A DNA stretch of 64,000 nucleotides from Candidatus Parabeggiatoa sp. nov. 2. GTDB lineage: Bacteria; Pseudomonadota; Gammaproteobacteria; Beggiatoales; Beggiatoaceae. Of the stretch, positions 18,848 to 26,676 are shown one piece after another. The DNA lies in the NCBI GenBank assembly GCA_002085445.1, contig NBMI01000028.1:47542-111541 (forward strand), read 5' to 3'. The translations under genes and the position numbers were made by a program. Within the stretch, counting starts at the first letter, position 1. Each line of letters opens with the position of its first letter. The notes under the pieces were generated by a model that was not told the origin of the DNA, ran no database searches, and saw only the letters and a program-made list of their open reading frames with translations.

Positions 18848-19229
18848 TTATGAGGCCGTTGGCTGGTTTTCAGGGGGGGGTTCAGGGGGAGGGGCGGCCT
18901 CGGTAGAGGTCTTTTCTGCGGATGGGGCGGCCTCGGTAGAGGCACTTTCTGTGGGTGGTGTGGCCTCGGTAGAGGCACTTTCTGTGGGTGGTGTGGCCTC
19001 GGCGGTGGCATTTTCGGTGGGCACGGTTTCCGCTGGGGTGCTTTGGGTGGACGTAGTTTCGGCGGCCGTTGTTTCTTCGTAAAGATTCATCCTTGCCACT
19101 GGCAACGGGATTAAAGAAACCTAAACGCTCAATAAACCGCCCACCAGGGCGATTGCGTGAGTCGGTGACGACAATGTGATAAAAGGGGCGCTTCTTGGCG
19201 CCGCTACGACTTAAACGAATGGAAACCAT
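18848..19229 (-). pseudogene. rpsP: 30S ribosomal protein S16, internally deleted and frameshifted
   Basis: The gene starts normally at 19229 ([20 protein letters not shown], then [21 protein letters not shown]), matching S16 residues 1 to about 52. The next ~30 residues of every S16 (the 'LDLDRIAHWVGQG....RVAALIKE' part) are missing. Sequence resumes in a different frame with [19 protein letters not shown]..., an acidic/Thr-Pro-rich tail of a kind some proteobacterial S16 proteins carry, running to a stop at 18848. Without correction the first frame would run on nonsensically to a stop at 18882. The lesion is thus a deletion of roughly 90 nt plus a frame change near 19080-19090. S16 is essential in E. 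coli, so an assembly error, or an intact copy elsewhere, should be considered. First gene of the rpsP-rimM-trmD-rplS operon. Confidence 0.85.
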
Positions 19230-19381
19230 GATATTCTCTATAAGCTGTCAAGTGATTTATGCTGCTGTGGACAAGTGAGTCAAAAGCGGGCAATTATAAG
19301 TGATTGTAAGACGATAGGGAATAGTCATTGTGAACAATGCTGGGGGCGAATGGCGAATGGGTAATTGAGACTTTATTATTC

Positions 19382-19553
19382 TTAGGACTTACGCATTGAC
19401 AGATGGAAATATTTATGATTAATTTTAAATACAAGGACTTACAAATTTGTTTTTGGGCAATTTTCATCAATTTAGCCACGGGTAGAATATTCATAACTCA
19501 TTGATATTAATCGTGAATACAAAAAATTAAGTTTGTCAATGCGTAAGTCCTAA
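19382..19553. repeat. MITE-like element, TAGGACTTACGC family, copy 3
   Basis: 172 bp bounded by a perfect 20-bp terminal inverted repeat, TTAGGACTTACGCATTGACA and its reverse complement. It has the longest ends of the three copies and an extra internal 'aaggacttacaaa', suggesting nesting or internal duplication. No ORF. Confidence 0.7.
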
Positions 19554-19740
19554 TTCTAATTGATTGATTTGAAGAGACGGGAATGTAGTAACAATTTTAA
19601 TCGGCAGCGCGTATCCACCCTTTTTAAATAAAAGAAAACAGAATTTACGCCGCTATGCATTTAAATAACGCGCTCCGTTGGCAAAACGGCACTTTTCTAC
19701 CTAAGTAAATGAATTTTAAAGTCATTTTATTTGTCAAGGC

Positions 19741-19914
19741 GTAATCGATGATATATTCAATACGCTGGCGACAAAAAAATTGGCATTTTCTCGTCAATTC
19801 CCTGCCACCGAACAACGTTCCTTGAGCGCGTGTTTTAAAAATGCTTACAAAAAGTGGCTATTGCGCTTGCCTTCGATAGCTAAACTCGACGAGTTACAAC
19901 CCTTTATCGTTTAA
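19741..19914 (+). pseudogene. Possible C-terminal gene remnant
   Basis: An open frame of 57 codons with a protein-like composition (DDIFNTLATKKLAFSRQFPA and later KNAYKKWLLRLPSIAKLDEL) ends at TAA 19912. It has no start codon, and its 5' edge abuts 'tttgtcaaggcgtaa', the right end of a TAGGACTTACGC-type element, so it looks like a gene cut by an element. I do not recognise the family. Confidence 0.3.
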
Positions 19915-19968
19915 TCGATATGAGTTTGATCGATAGTTCATTTCAAAAACTCTCGTGAGCGTACAGAT

Positions 19969-20059
19969 AAGTACCCGTGCAAAAGTTTGTCGGTATTTTG
20001 ACGACGAAAACGAGTGTTTTTGTTAAGTTTACTTTTTGAAAACATAAGCACGGGCACTT
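19969..20059. repeat. ~90-bp MITE-like element, AGTACCCGTGC family, copy 2
   Basis: Starts AAGTACCCGTGC and ends GCACGGGCACTT (12-bp terminal inverted repeat, one mismatch). The interior is about 90% like the copy at 15538-15625. Confidence 0.62.
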
Positions 20060-20083
20060 GTCATCCCTTTTCGGATGGTATCT

Positions 20084-20260
20084 ATGCGAATATCTCGCGA
20101 TTAAATGAAAAATGAAGAATGAACATTTTAGGCTTTCAGGCTAAAGTTTTTCCGCTGCGGAAAAACTTTAGCCTAAAAAAGACTTATAAAATCACTTTCA
20201 ATCAATACGTTTTTATAAGTTATTGATTTCATAATATTCAATTCAACCCTTAATTCGCAT
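20084..20260. repeat. MITE-like element, ATGCGAAT...ATTCGCAT family, fullest copy
   Basis: 177 bp bounded by ATGCGAAT and ATTCGCAT. Inside is a second strong hairpin, AGGCTAAAGTTTTTCCGC against GCGGAAAAACTTTAGCCT (about 20140-20175), and TTATAAAATCA...TTTTTATAAGT pairing. The inner hairpin changes sequence from copy to copy (CAAAAGTTTCC at 18230, CAAACGTTTTTGC at 22690, CTAAAGTTTCGC at 28570) while the flanks stay alike. Confidence 0.65.
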
Positions 20261-20261
20261 T

Positions 20262-20396
20262 ATCAACTCAAAGAGAGCTTTGCGTGCATCAACTCAAAGA
20301 GGAGAGCTTTGCGTGCATCAACTCAAAGAGAGCTTTGCGTGCATCAACTCAAAGAGAGCTTTGCGTGCATCAACTCAAAGAGGAGAGCGTAGCGAT
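20262..20396. repeat. Tandem array of 28-31 bp units
   Basis: About five head-to-tail copies of 'atcaactcaaagag(gag)agctttgcgtgc'; some units have an extra GAG. No spacers, so not a CRISPR array. Confidence 0.8.
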
Positions 20397-20526
20397 ATAT
20401 TAATCTCGTACCAAAGGGGCTCTACTTGTTAACTTCTATTAGCCCCAAAGGGGCGTATTATTAAAGCCCCTGGGGGCAACGCCCCTGGGGGCTTGGTAGG
20501 GACTACCAAAACCATAGAGATGAGCT

Positions 20527-21567
20527 ATGAAATACAATTTATTAGGCAACACTGATCTCAAAGTCAGTCGCATCTGTCTAGGCACAATGACTTGGGGCGA
20601 ACAAAATACCGAGGCCGAGGCCCACGAACAATTGGATTATGCCCTCAGCCAAGGCATTAATTTTATTGATACCGCCGAAATGTACGCCGTGCCACCGCGT
20701 CCAGAAACTTACGGCTTGACAGAGACCTACATCGGTACTTGGCTAAAAAAACGTCAAAATCGCGCTAAAATTATTTTAGCGACTCACAGGAGCCGGCCCC
20801 GGCGAGATAGCCCGCCATGTCCGAGCCGGCCTCGTCTTGATCATGACAACATCCGTCAAGCCATAGAAGGCAGCTTGCAACGCCTACAAACGGACTACAT
20901 CGACCTTCACCAAGTTCACAGGCCGGATCGCAACACCAATTATTTTGGGCAACTGGGTTATACCCATAATGACGATGAGGAAAGCGTACCGATTGAAGAA
21001 ACTTTGTGTTCTATGGGTGAATTAGTCAGAGAAGGCAAAATTCGTTATGCGGGCATATCCAATGAAACGCCTTGGGGCGTGATGACTTACCTGAAACTGG
21101 CTGAACAACGCGATTTTCCGAGAATTGTCAGCATCCAAAATCCCTATAATCTCCTAAATCGCACTTATGAAGTCAGCCTTGCGGAAATTTCCCACCGTGA
21201 ACAAGTGGGATTATTGGCCTACTCGCCATTAGCGTTTGGCGTATTATCGGGCAAATACCTTGGTGGTGCGCGGCCTGCTGGCGCGAGAATCACTTTATTT
21301 GAACGCTTTGATCGCTACACCAAAAATGAATCTGCTGTCAAAGCAACCCAAGCGTATGTGCAATTAGCGCAAAAACAGGGACTCGATCCAGCACAAATGG
21401 CCTTAGCCTACGTCAATAGCCGCTCGTTTTTAACCAGTAATCTTATTGGCGCAACAACGATGGAACAACTGAAAACGGATATTGCCAGTATTGACTTAGA
21501 ACTGGATGATGATGTGTTAGAAGCTATCGAAGCAATTCATCAACAACACCCTAATCCTTGCCCCTAA
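20527..21567 (+). CDS. Aldo/keto reductase, Tas-like, with a frame-shifted internal segment lacking the catalytic Lys
   Basis: A 346-residue protein aligning end to end with E. coli Tas (AKR family, NADPH-dependent). Asp48 and Tyr53 (FIDTAEMY) and the active-site His (HQVH) are present; NADP-binding IGATTMEQLK is intact. Residues about 87-101 (HRSRPRRDSPPCPSR) are wrong for the family, and the catalytic Lys expected in 'IILATK' is missing. Reading 20785-20832 in the next frame gives TGAGPGEIARHVRAG, which is what homologues have there. The segment therefore carries two compensating indels (about -5 nt at 20784, which removes the Lys codon, and about -1 nt near 20830). As written the protein should be catalytically dead; with both indels corrected it would be normal. 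Confidence 0.88.
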   Translation: MKYNLLGNTDLKVSRICLGTMTWGEQNTEAEAHEQLDYALSQGINFIDTAEMYAVPPRPETYGLTETYIGTWLKKRQNRAKIILATHRSRPRRDSPPCPSRPRLDHDNIRQAIEGSLQRLQTDYIDLHQVHRPDRNTNYFGQLGYTHNDDEESVPIEETLCSMGELVREGKIRYAGISNETPWGVMTYLKLAEQRDFPRIVSIQNPYNLLNRTYEVSLAEISHREQVGLLAYSPLAFGVLSGKYLGGARPAGARITLFERFDRYTKNESAVKATQAYVQLAQKQGLDPAQMALAYVNSRSFLTSNLIGATTMEQLKTDIASIDLELDDDVLEAIEAIHQQHPNPCP

Positions 21568-21980
21568 TCGTGCTAGGCTCGCCTGGAACGAAGGTTCAGA
21601 GGCGTGGACTACTTAGCGAGCCTTGTGCGAATGGCTCTCCGTACTTAGCGATCCTTGTACGAATGGCTCTCCGTACAAGACTTAAGTAATTTGCCGGCAA
21701 TCAAATAACAAATGAATAAGTAGTATAAGGCCGGCAAAGGGCCTACTACTCTGTCAATGTTCTATTGACGGGTTTTAGTCGTCGGCCAGTTTTAACTTGG
21801 CACGGCCATTAACTCTCTGGCACTGCCAAACCTGCCATACTAAAGTTTGGACGGATTTAAGGGCGTTGCCAAACGTTAGTTTGGACTCCTGCCAAACTAA
21901 AATTGACGCAAAAGTTTTTGCTCTGAAAAACGGGAGCAACGATTGGAGTCCTGCCAAACTGACTCCTGGGAGATTGAAAG
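21568..21980. other. Spacer with inverted repeats
   Basis: Contains a direct repeat 'cgaatggctctccgtac' (twice, about 21630-21680) and GTTTGGAC/CCAAACTAAAG palindromes of the short AA-centred type. No gene seen. Confidence 0.5.
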
Positions 21981-22571
21981 ATGACGACGCAGATATTCGG
22001 TGATTTTATTGAAGAATTGCACGACGAGGTGGAATACTTGAAAATAGGCTTTTCACCTAACTCGGTTCCACTTAAGCAACGCTGGCGGAATAATGGCTTA
22101 TCGGCTGATTTTATAGCGGATTACCTACAGGCTTTCTTCGTTGGCAAGCAAAAAAATTCAAATGATAGCAATACGCCAATCCCGGCGCGGAGTAAAAACG
22201 CTGTTAAGTACATTGCCAATGAATTGTTGGAAAATGCGATGAAATTTAGTGATGAAACCTCAAAATACCCCACGAAAATTGCATTCCGTCTGTATAGCGA
22301 TCAATTGGTATTCCACGTCACTAATAGCATTAAGCCACAGAAAGTGGAAAATTTTCAAGCAATTATCAAGAACTTAACACACGAAGACCCAAATGAGTTG
22401 TACTTTCGCCGTATGGAAGCCAATGCCAGCAACGAAAACAGCACCCAGTCTGGGTTGGGACTTCTTAGCATGAGATGCGATTACTCTGCTAAACTGGGCT
22501 GGAAGTTCGAGACTCTTCAAACCAACCCGCCCATTATTACCGTAACGACAATGGTGTGTTTGAACGTTTAA
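21981..22571 (+). CDS. Histidine-kinase-like ATPase domain protein (DUF6272 / slr1658-like, anti-sigma type)
   Basis: A 196-residue protein with a GHKL ATPase core: N-box KYIANELLENAMKF (about 76-89) and glycine-rich G2-like SGLGLLSMRCDYSAKLGW near the C-terminus; the G1 box (D.G.G) is weak or absent. No kinase phospho-acceptor domain is present, so it resembles RsbW/SpoIIAB-like serine kinases or the cyanobacterial slr1658 family. It is followed 195 bp later by a STAS protein, the expected partner. ATG preceded by GGGAG. Target of the switch unknown. Confidence 0.75.
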   Translation: MTTQIFGDFIEELHDEVEYLKIGFSPNSVPLKQRWRNNGLSADFIADYLQAFFVGKQKNSNDSNTPIPARSKNAVKYIANELLENAMKFSDETSKYPTKIAFRLYSDQLVFHVTNSIKPQKVENFQAIIKNLTHEDPNELYFRRMEANASNENSTQSGLGLLSMRCDYSAKLGWKFETLQTNPPIITVTTMVCLNV

Positions 22572-22766
22572 TATACCTACCTCTCTAATGTGAATATCTC
22601 GCTATTAAATGAAAAATAAACAGAGAATGATGAAATCGCTCTATTAAAAGAGGGTTTTATAACTCATTGATTTTACAGTCGATGCAAACGTTTTTGCGCG
22701 TGTGCAAAAACGTTTGCCGAGAAGAGTCAATTCAACCCTTAATTCGCATCTCTAGGAGAAAAGTAC
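22572..22766. repeat. ATGCGAAT-family element between the ATPase and STAS genes
   Basis: From 'gtgaatatctcgctattaaatg' to 'cccttaattcgcat' the text matches the outer parts of 20084-20260. The inner hairpin is TGCAAACGTTTTTGC...GCAAAAACGTTTGCC (about 22683-22718). It sits inside a likely two-gene unit. Confidence 0.5.
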
Positions 22767-23111
22767 ATGGAAATTAAAACCGAAGATTACAGCACCACAT
22801 ACTACCCTGAGACTGCCACGGTGGTTTGCAAAGGTTCATTACTCCTTTCTGGCGCGGAAGAATATGCGCCCATCTTGCAATTATTGAATGGCGCTGCCGA
22901 ACAACAGCCGAATAGGTTAACTTTGGATGTCAAGGAGTTAGAATTTTTAAACAGTTCCGGCATCAACATGTTTACGAAATTTGTGATCAATGTGCGGAAG
23001 AAAACCGCGCTGCAAGTGGTGGCGGTGGGATATGAAGAGATTCCGTGGCAAGTGAGGTTGTTGAAGAACTTACAACGTCTACTGCCGACTTTAACGCTCA
23101 ATTTAGAATAA
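22767..23111 (+). CDS. STAS-domain anti-sigma-factor-antagonist-like protein (slr1659-like)
   Basis: A 114-residue single-domain protein. The STAS core is clear: RLTLDVKELEFLNSSGINMFTKF, in which the serine of NSSGI is the site phosphorylated in SpoIIAA/RsbV proteins. It should be bound or phosphorylated by the ATPase encoded just upstream (21981-22571). AGGAG lies about 10 nt before the ATG. The pair likely forms a partner-switching module; output protein not found nearby. Confidence 0.8.
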   Translation: MEIKTEDYSTTYYPETATVVCKGSLLLSGAEEYAPILQLLNGAAEQQPNRLTLDVKELEFLNSSGINMFTKFVINVRKKTALQVVAVGYEEIPWQVRLLKNLQRLLPTLTLNLE

Positions 23112-23716
23112 GGGACTTGGAAAAAATAGCCCCCTGAATGAGTTCCTCTGCGCTAAAAGCTAAAGTACGTCTCAGGGTGCTGACAAAGAATGGGTACATT
23201 ATTTAATGAAAAATGAAAAAGGAAAAATAAGTAGATAATTTTGCCAGGAATTTTATTACCAGTTCCGACATGTCATTTTCACGGATTTTTCGTTAAGTTC
23301 CGTATATAGTTGGTCATAAAAATCTCTGGAGCAAACCTCCGAGGTTGATCTCGCAGAGCTACTAACCGAAGTTTGACAAACCTCCGAGGTTTTTTAGCCA
23401 ATAGAATAACTACAGAAGCTCTTGCAAAACGCCTGTGCCAATAGCTAAAGCAATGATCTCGCGTAGCGAAGAAACCTCGTATCAAGCGAAGCGAGATAGC
23501 GTCGTTTGGCTAAAAACTAAAGTACGTATCAGGGTACTGCCCAACAACGGGTTTTTATTTAGTCGGCTAAGATAATCAAGCTACGCTCAGAAACTTCGTA
23601 TCAAGCGAAGCGAGATCATTTATTCTGAGGCTTATTTTTGCAACAGGTTCTACAGCAGAAAGGTTTTTTGGCGACTTTCTTTCCCGTTGCTCCTTTTCCC
23701 TAGCTTATTTTCCCTT
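23112..23716. other. Spacer with CCTCCGAGG repeats
   Basis: Contains AACCTCCGAGGTT palindromes (about 23335 and 23390) and a repeated 'ctcgtatcaagcgaagcgagat' (about 23475 and 23595). No gene seen. Confidence 0.5.
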
Positions 23717-24022
23717 TTAGACATAACGTTTATGCTCTTTGCGACGAGTACCTGCCCGTTGCGTAATCACGCCCTTTACTGCTTCTAAACCTGGAATTTC
23801 CAATGTTGGATACTTATCATTTAACGGCTTGAGAAAATATTGCCCATTTTCAATCAGCAATTGCCTAAAAATAGACTCATCTTCATAAACAGCAAACACA
23901 TAGGAGCCATTTTCAACGACGCCGTCAGGCTCAATAATAATAATATGCCCCTCTCTAAATTCAGGCACCATACTATCGCCCAACACGCGGAGGGCAAACG
24001 GTTCATTTCCACAATCACCCAT
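23717..24022 (-). CDS. S24 (LexA/UmuD-like) protein without DNA-binding domain
   Basis: A 101-residue protein holding only the S24 peptidase core. Start chosen at the ATG 24022 with GAGG upstream; a GTG five codons earlier is possible. GDSMVPEF contains the nucleophile-position Ser17, but the base-position Lys of LexA-like proteins is Arg53 in ESIFRQLL, so self-cleavage is doubtful. There is no helix-turn-helix domain, unlike LexA or CI repressors. FLKPLNDKYPTLEI matches the S24 C-terminal strand. It could be a remnant or a stand-alone regulatory protein; the next gene (guanine deaminase) is 54 bp upstream on the same strand. Confidence 0.7.
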   Translation of the reverse strand: MGDCGNEPFALRVLGDSMVPEFREGHIIIIEPDGVVENGSYVFAVYEDESIFRQLLIENGQYFLKPLNDKYPTLEIPGLEAVKGVITQRAGTRRKEHKRYV

Positions 24023-24075
24023 TTTTTGATACCTCACTCAAATTAAAAACCTTGGAGGTTTTATTCAGAAGCAGT

Positions 24076-24546
24076 CTAATACTCAATTTTATCACTCTTA
24101 GCCGCCCATTGTTCAAAAGCGACAATTGCTTTTTCGTGCTTGAGGTGTATAAACGGAATTTGTCTTTCAGCGGGTGATTTGGCAATTTCTTCATAAATGA
24201 AATAATCATCAAAGCCAATCAGGGCTGCCGGTTTTTTGGTGTTGGCGTAATAGACTTTATCAGGCCTCGCCCAATAAATCGCTCCCAAACACATTGGACA
24301 CGGTTCGCAACTGGTATAAATTTTACAGCCAGTCAGTTGGAAAGCGTTTAACACTTCACAAGCCTTTCGTATTGCCACCATTTCAGCATGTGCCGTGGGA
24401 TCATTGCTGGCAATCACCAAATTTCTTCCCGTCGCAATAATTTTTCCTTCTTTGACTATCACCGCCCCGAAAGGGCCACCATCGTTGGTTTTGACATTTT
24501 CAATAGAAATGTTTATGGCTTGCGCCATAAAATCTGTTTCATTCAT
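24076..24546 (-). CDS. guaD: Guanine deaminase / nucleoside deaminase family
   Basis: A 156-residue zinc deaminase of the cytidine-deaminase superfamily. The catalytic HAE is at 53-55 and the zinc-binding PCxxC (CEPCPMCLGAIYWAR) at 82-86. The N-terminal GGPFGAVIVKEGKIIA and the C-terminal aromatic helix (FDDYFIYEEIAKS) are as in B. subtilis GuaD, whose domain-swapped C-terminus closes the site. It converts guanine to xanthine. AAAGGAG lies about 9 nt before the ATG. An adenine deaminase gene 2 kb away fits purine salvage. A tRNA-adenosine deaminase role is less likely given the length and C-terminus. Confidence 0.85.
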   Translation of the reverse strand: MNETDFMAQAINISIENVKTNDGGPFGAVIVKEGKIIATGRNLVIASNDPTAHAEMVAIRKACEVLNAFQLTGCKIYTSCEPCPMCLGAIYWARPDKVYYANTKKPAALIGFDDYFIYEEIAKSPAERQIPFIHLKHEKAIVAFEQWAAKSDKIEY

Positions 24547-24874
24547 TGATTGGTATCTCCTTTTTTAGGTAGTCCTATATATACTTTACATTTGCGCTGA
24601 AAGTCATTTCGACTTAAGGAGAAATCTTTTGTTCAAGGATTCCAAGATTGGAAAGAGCCGAGAAATGACAGAAAGAGCTATATTTATGGCGGTGCTCATT
24701 ATATATATTTCAATTTTTTCAGTCACATCAAGTCAAGCTCACACTCGGATGAAAAAGGACAGAGTGGATGGTTGTTTCGCTTTGGTTATTAACACATCCT
24801 CAGATGTGTTTTCCAAAATCAGTCCAATATTTTCAAAGACATCCAAGATAAATATTGGACTCCTGCCAAAATAT
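24547..24874. other. Spacer without recognisable gene
   Basis: Includes 'gtcatttcgacttaaggagaaatctt', part of a repeat family also seen at 46.7-47.0 kb, and a GTCCAAGATAAATATTGGAC near-palindrome (about 24840-24862). A plus-strand frame through 24629-25099 overlaps the next gene antisense and has no coding features. Confidence 0.5.
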
Positions 24875-25507
24875 TTATCTGGAATGAGAAATGAACTTAA
24901 GTATCTGAAGTATTGTTTCTGCTTCATTTCTTTGAATGTATTCTTTGGAAGATTCAACCTCCATAACTGGATAGTCGGCTTCAAATTCTTTGACAATACC
25001 ATGCATAAATGTCCAAGTATCACTGATGGTATAACAGCCATAAATTTCTTGTTCCGTTTTATCGGCCGGTTTTTGCCAATTCAACCGGGCAGCAACTAAC
25101 ATTTCTCTATAGAGTTGATATTGAGGATTTTCTGCTTCTAAGCCGCGTTTAGCTTCCATGACAACAATATATGGGGTGCTAATTGTTCCAGAGGCGCAGT
25201 TTCCCAAAACGCCATCAATGATTCCACCCAATTCAAAGTTAGGATATTTGGCGTTCAAAGTCACTTGTGACCATGCCTGGATATTTTCTCTTTCTGCTAA
25301 CATAATAAGTGGATAAATAGCCCTTGCCCAGATGGTTGCTTCATTCATCAAAGCCAGTCGGTAGGCGGTAAGATGAGATTGAATCAAATTAATCTGTTCT
25401 TGTTCTTGAACAGTACATTCTGATTGCATTTGATTCCATCTGTCTAACACCACCCCTTTTTCATCAATTTTTGCTGGCGATAATTCTGAAAATATTAGTT
25501 TTAACAT
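24875..25507 (-). CDS. Hypothetical protein, PD-(D/E)XK-nuclease-like
   Basis: A 210-residue protein of unknown function. GGIIDGVLG...YIVVMEAKRG has the spacing of the PD-(D/E)XK nuclease core (Asp then E-x-K). The rest is helical (NLIQSHLTAYRLALMNEATIWARAIYPLIMLAERE). Such small nuclease-like proteins are frequent in filamentous cyanobacteria and Beggiatoa-type genomes without a known role. Start is uncertain: ATG at 25507 or GTG at 25510. It stands alone on the minus strand. Confidence 0.65.
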   Translation of the reverse strand: MLKLIFSELSPAKIDEKGVVLDRWNQMQSECTVQEQEQINLIQSHLTAYRLALMNEATIWARAIYPLIMLAERENIQAWSQVTLNAKYPNFELGGIIDGVLGNCASGTISTPYIVVMEAKRGLEAENPQYQLYREMLVAARLNWQKPADKTEQEIYGCYTISDTWTFMHGIVKEFEADYPVMEVESSKEYIQRNEAETILQILKFISHSR

Positions 25508-26676
25508 CACTATTGAGTCGTTTCTGGAAATAGTGGAGTTGTAGGGTCAATGCCATTAAATAAATCCATACATGTAGGGTGTCGACGCAAAAGAACGTTT
25601 TTAGTTAAAGGGCATTGAGTTGTAGGTGCTGTTTATCATCCTGTGCTGGTTGGCGTAACAGCCGCGCCGTGGCCGGTTTCGTCCGCTATTCGCGCAGAGA
25701 TTGGGCGCAATCGACAATGGTACAGGTGGTAGGCGGAAAAAGTGGGCCAACCAATCGGGGCCGTCGGCCTGATTTTGTAAGGCCGGTTCATCATCAGCCA
25801 GTGTCTCTTCATGCAGCCACATTCTCTCGTAGAGTCTCCCCCGCTTGACTTAACTTGCTGAAAACACTTGCTGAAAAAGCCGGGGTGTGTGCGCGGAAAA
25901 CTTATTTGGAACAACAATTTAAATTATAGAATAACTTACTGAATATATAGAAATAATTTACTTTTTTTAGTAAGGTTAATGATGGTAAAACGTGTGAGTT
26001 GAGCGGTGCATTTCCATGGCCCATCCGAAAGATGTCGAGATGCTGCGCTCTTGACTTTCCATGAACTCACCCATGCAGCGTTCCCCGTCATTATTCAACT
26101 CATTGAATTCATTAAATTTATTAAATGATAATTGCTGTATTTGGAACTTAGCACCTATCAGTTTGTAATAGTCGTCATTTTTCAACACAGAGTTACACAG
26201 AGTCTAATATTTTTCGGTGTTTTCGGTGAAATCTCTGTGAAACTCCGTTAAGCGTAGTGTCTGAAGTGTTGATAATTTTAAAACTGATAGGTGGTAAGGT
26301 ATTTGGAAACAAATGCTTAACAATTTTTTTAATTTTATGTCTCATTATTACTAATGGCTTATACTAGACATTATTGGAAATAAAAGTCATTGAAAAAGAA
26401 GCTATTTTATAAATTATAACTTTTTTTTGAACGTTAAATTTTGGCAATAAATTTGCTTCGCTATTTTTTGCCATTTTAACCCCGATATAAATTAATTTTT
26501 ATCGGTCTTTTTTCTTATTTTTATTTAAGCTGTCAAAATAATAAAAAATTAACAACTAAATCTTATTATAAATAAAAAGTCTTATGTTGATAACTGATTA
26601 ATTTTAAATGAAATTAATCGAATATTATTTTCAATAATGTCTACTAATTTACTGACTTACTTAGAGGATGCCCGTT
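25508..26676. other. Long spacer, partly GC-richer
   Basis: 25600-25850 is less AT-rich than its surroundings and open in several frames on both strands; one minus-strand frame (RLYERMWLHEETLADDEPAL, then GPDWLAHFFRLPPVPLSIAP) looks protein-like and may be a gene remnant, but I cannot identify it. 25920-26660 is very AT-rich and appears empty. Confidence 0.4.

Larger units (their letters stand above)
19230..20526. other. Long repeat-dominated spacer
   Basis: Contains three inverted-repeat elements (19382-19553, 19969-20059, 20084-20260), a possible gene remnant (19741-19914), a 28-31 bp tandem array (20262-20396) and a REP-like 'agccccaaaggggcg...cccctgggggcaacgcccc' stretch (20405-20500). 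The rpsP promoter must lie just upstream of 19229, but I could not place it. Confidence 0.6.

Noticed and set aside
20262..20396. Possible CRISPR array (regular 28-31 bp repeats)
   Set aside because: Units are directly adjacent with no spacers and differ only by a GAG; no cas genes nearby.
24629..25099. 156-residue plus-strand ORF
   Set aside because: Overlaps the PD-(D/E)XK-like gene antisense for much of its length and contains a palindromic repeat; no family features.
25601..25917. Several overlapping ORFs in a GC-richer patch
   Set aside because: No frame shows a recognisable domain and the best one is interrupted; noted only as a possible remnant.
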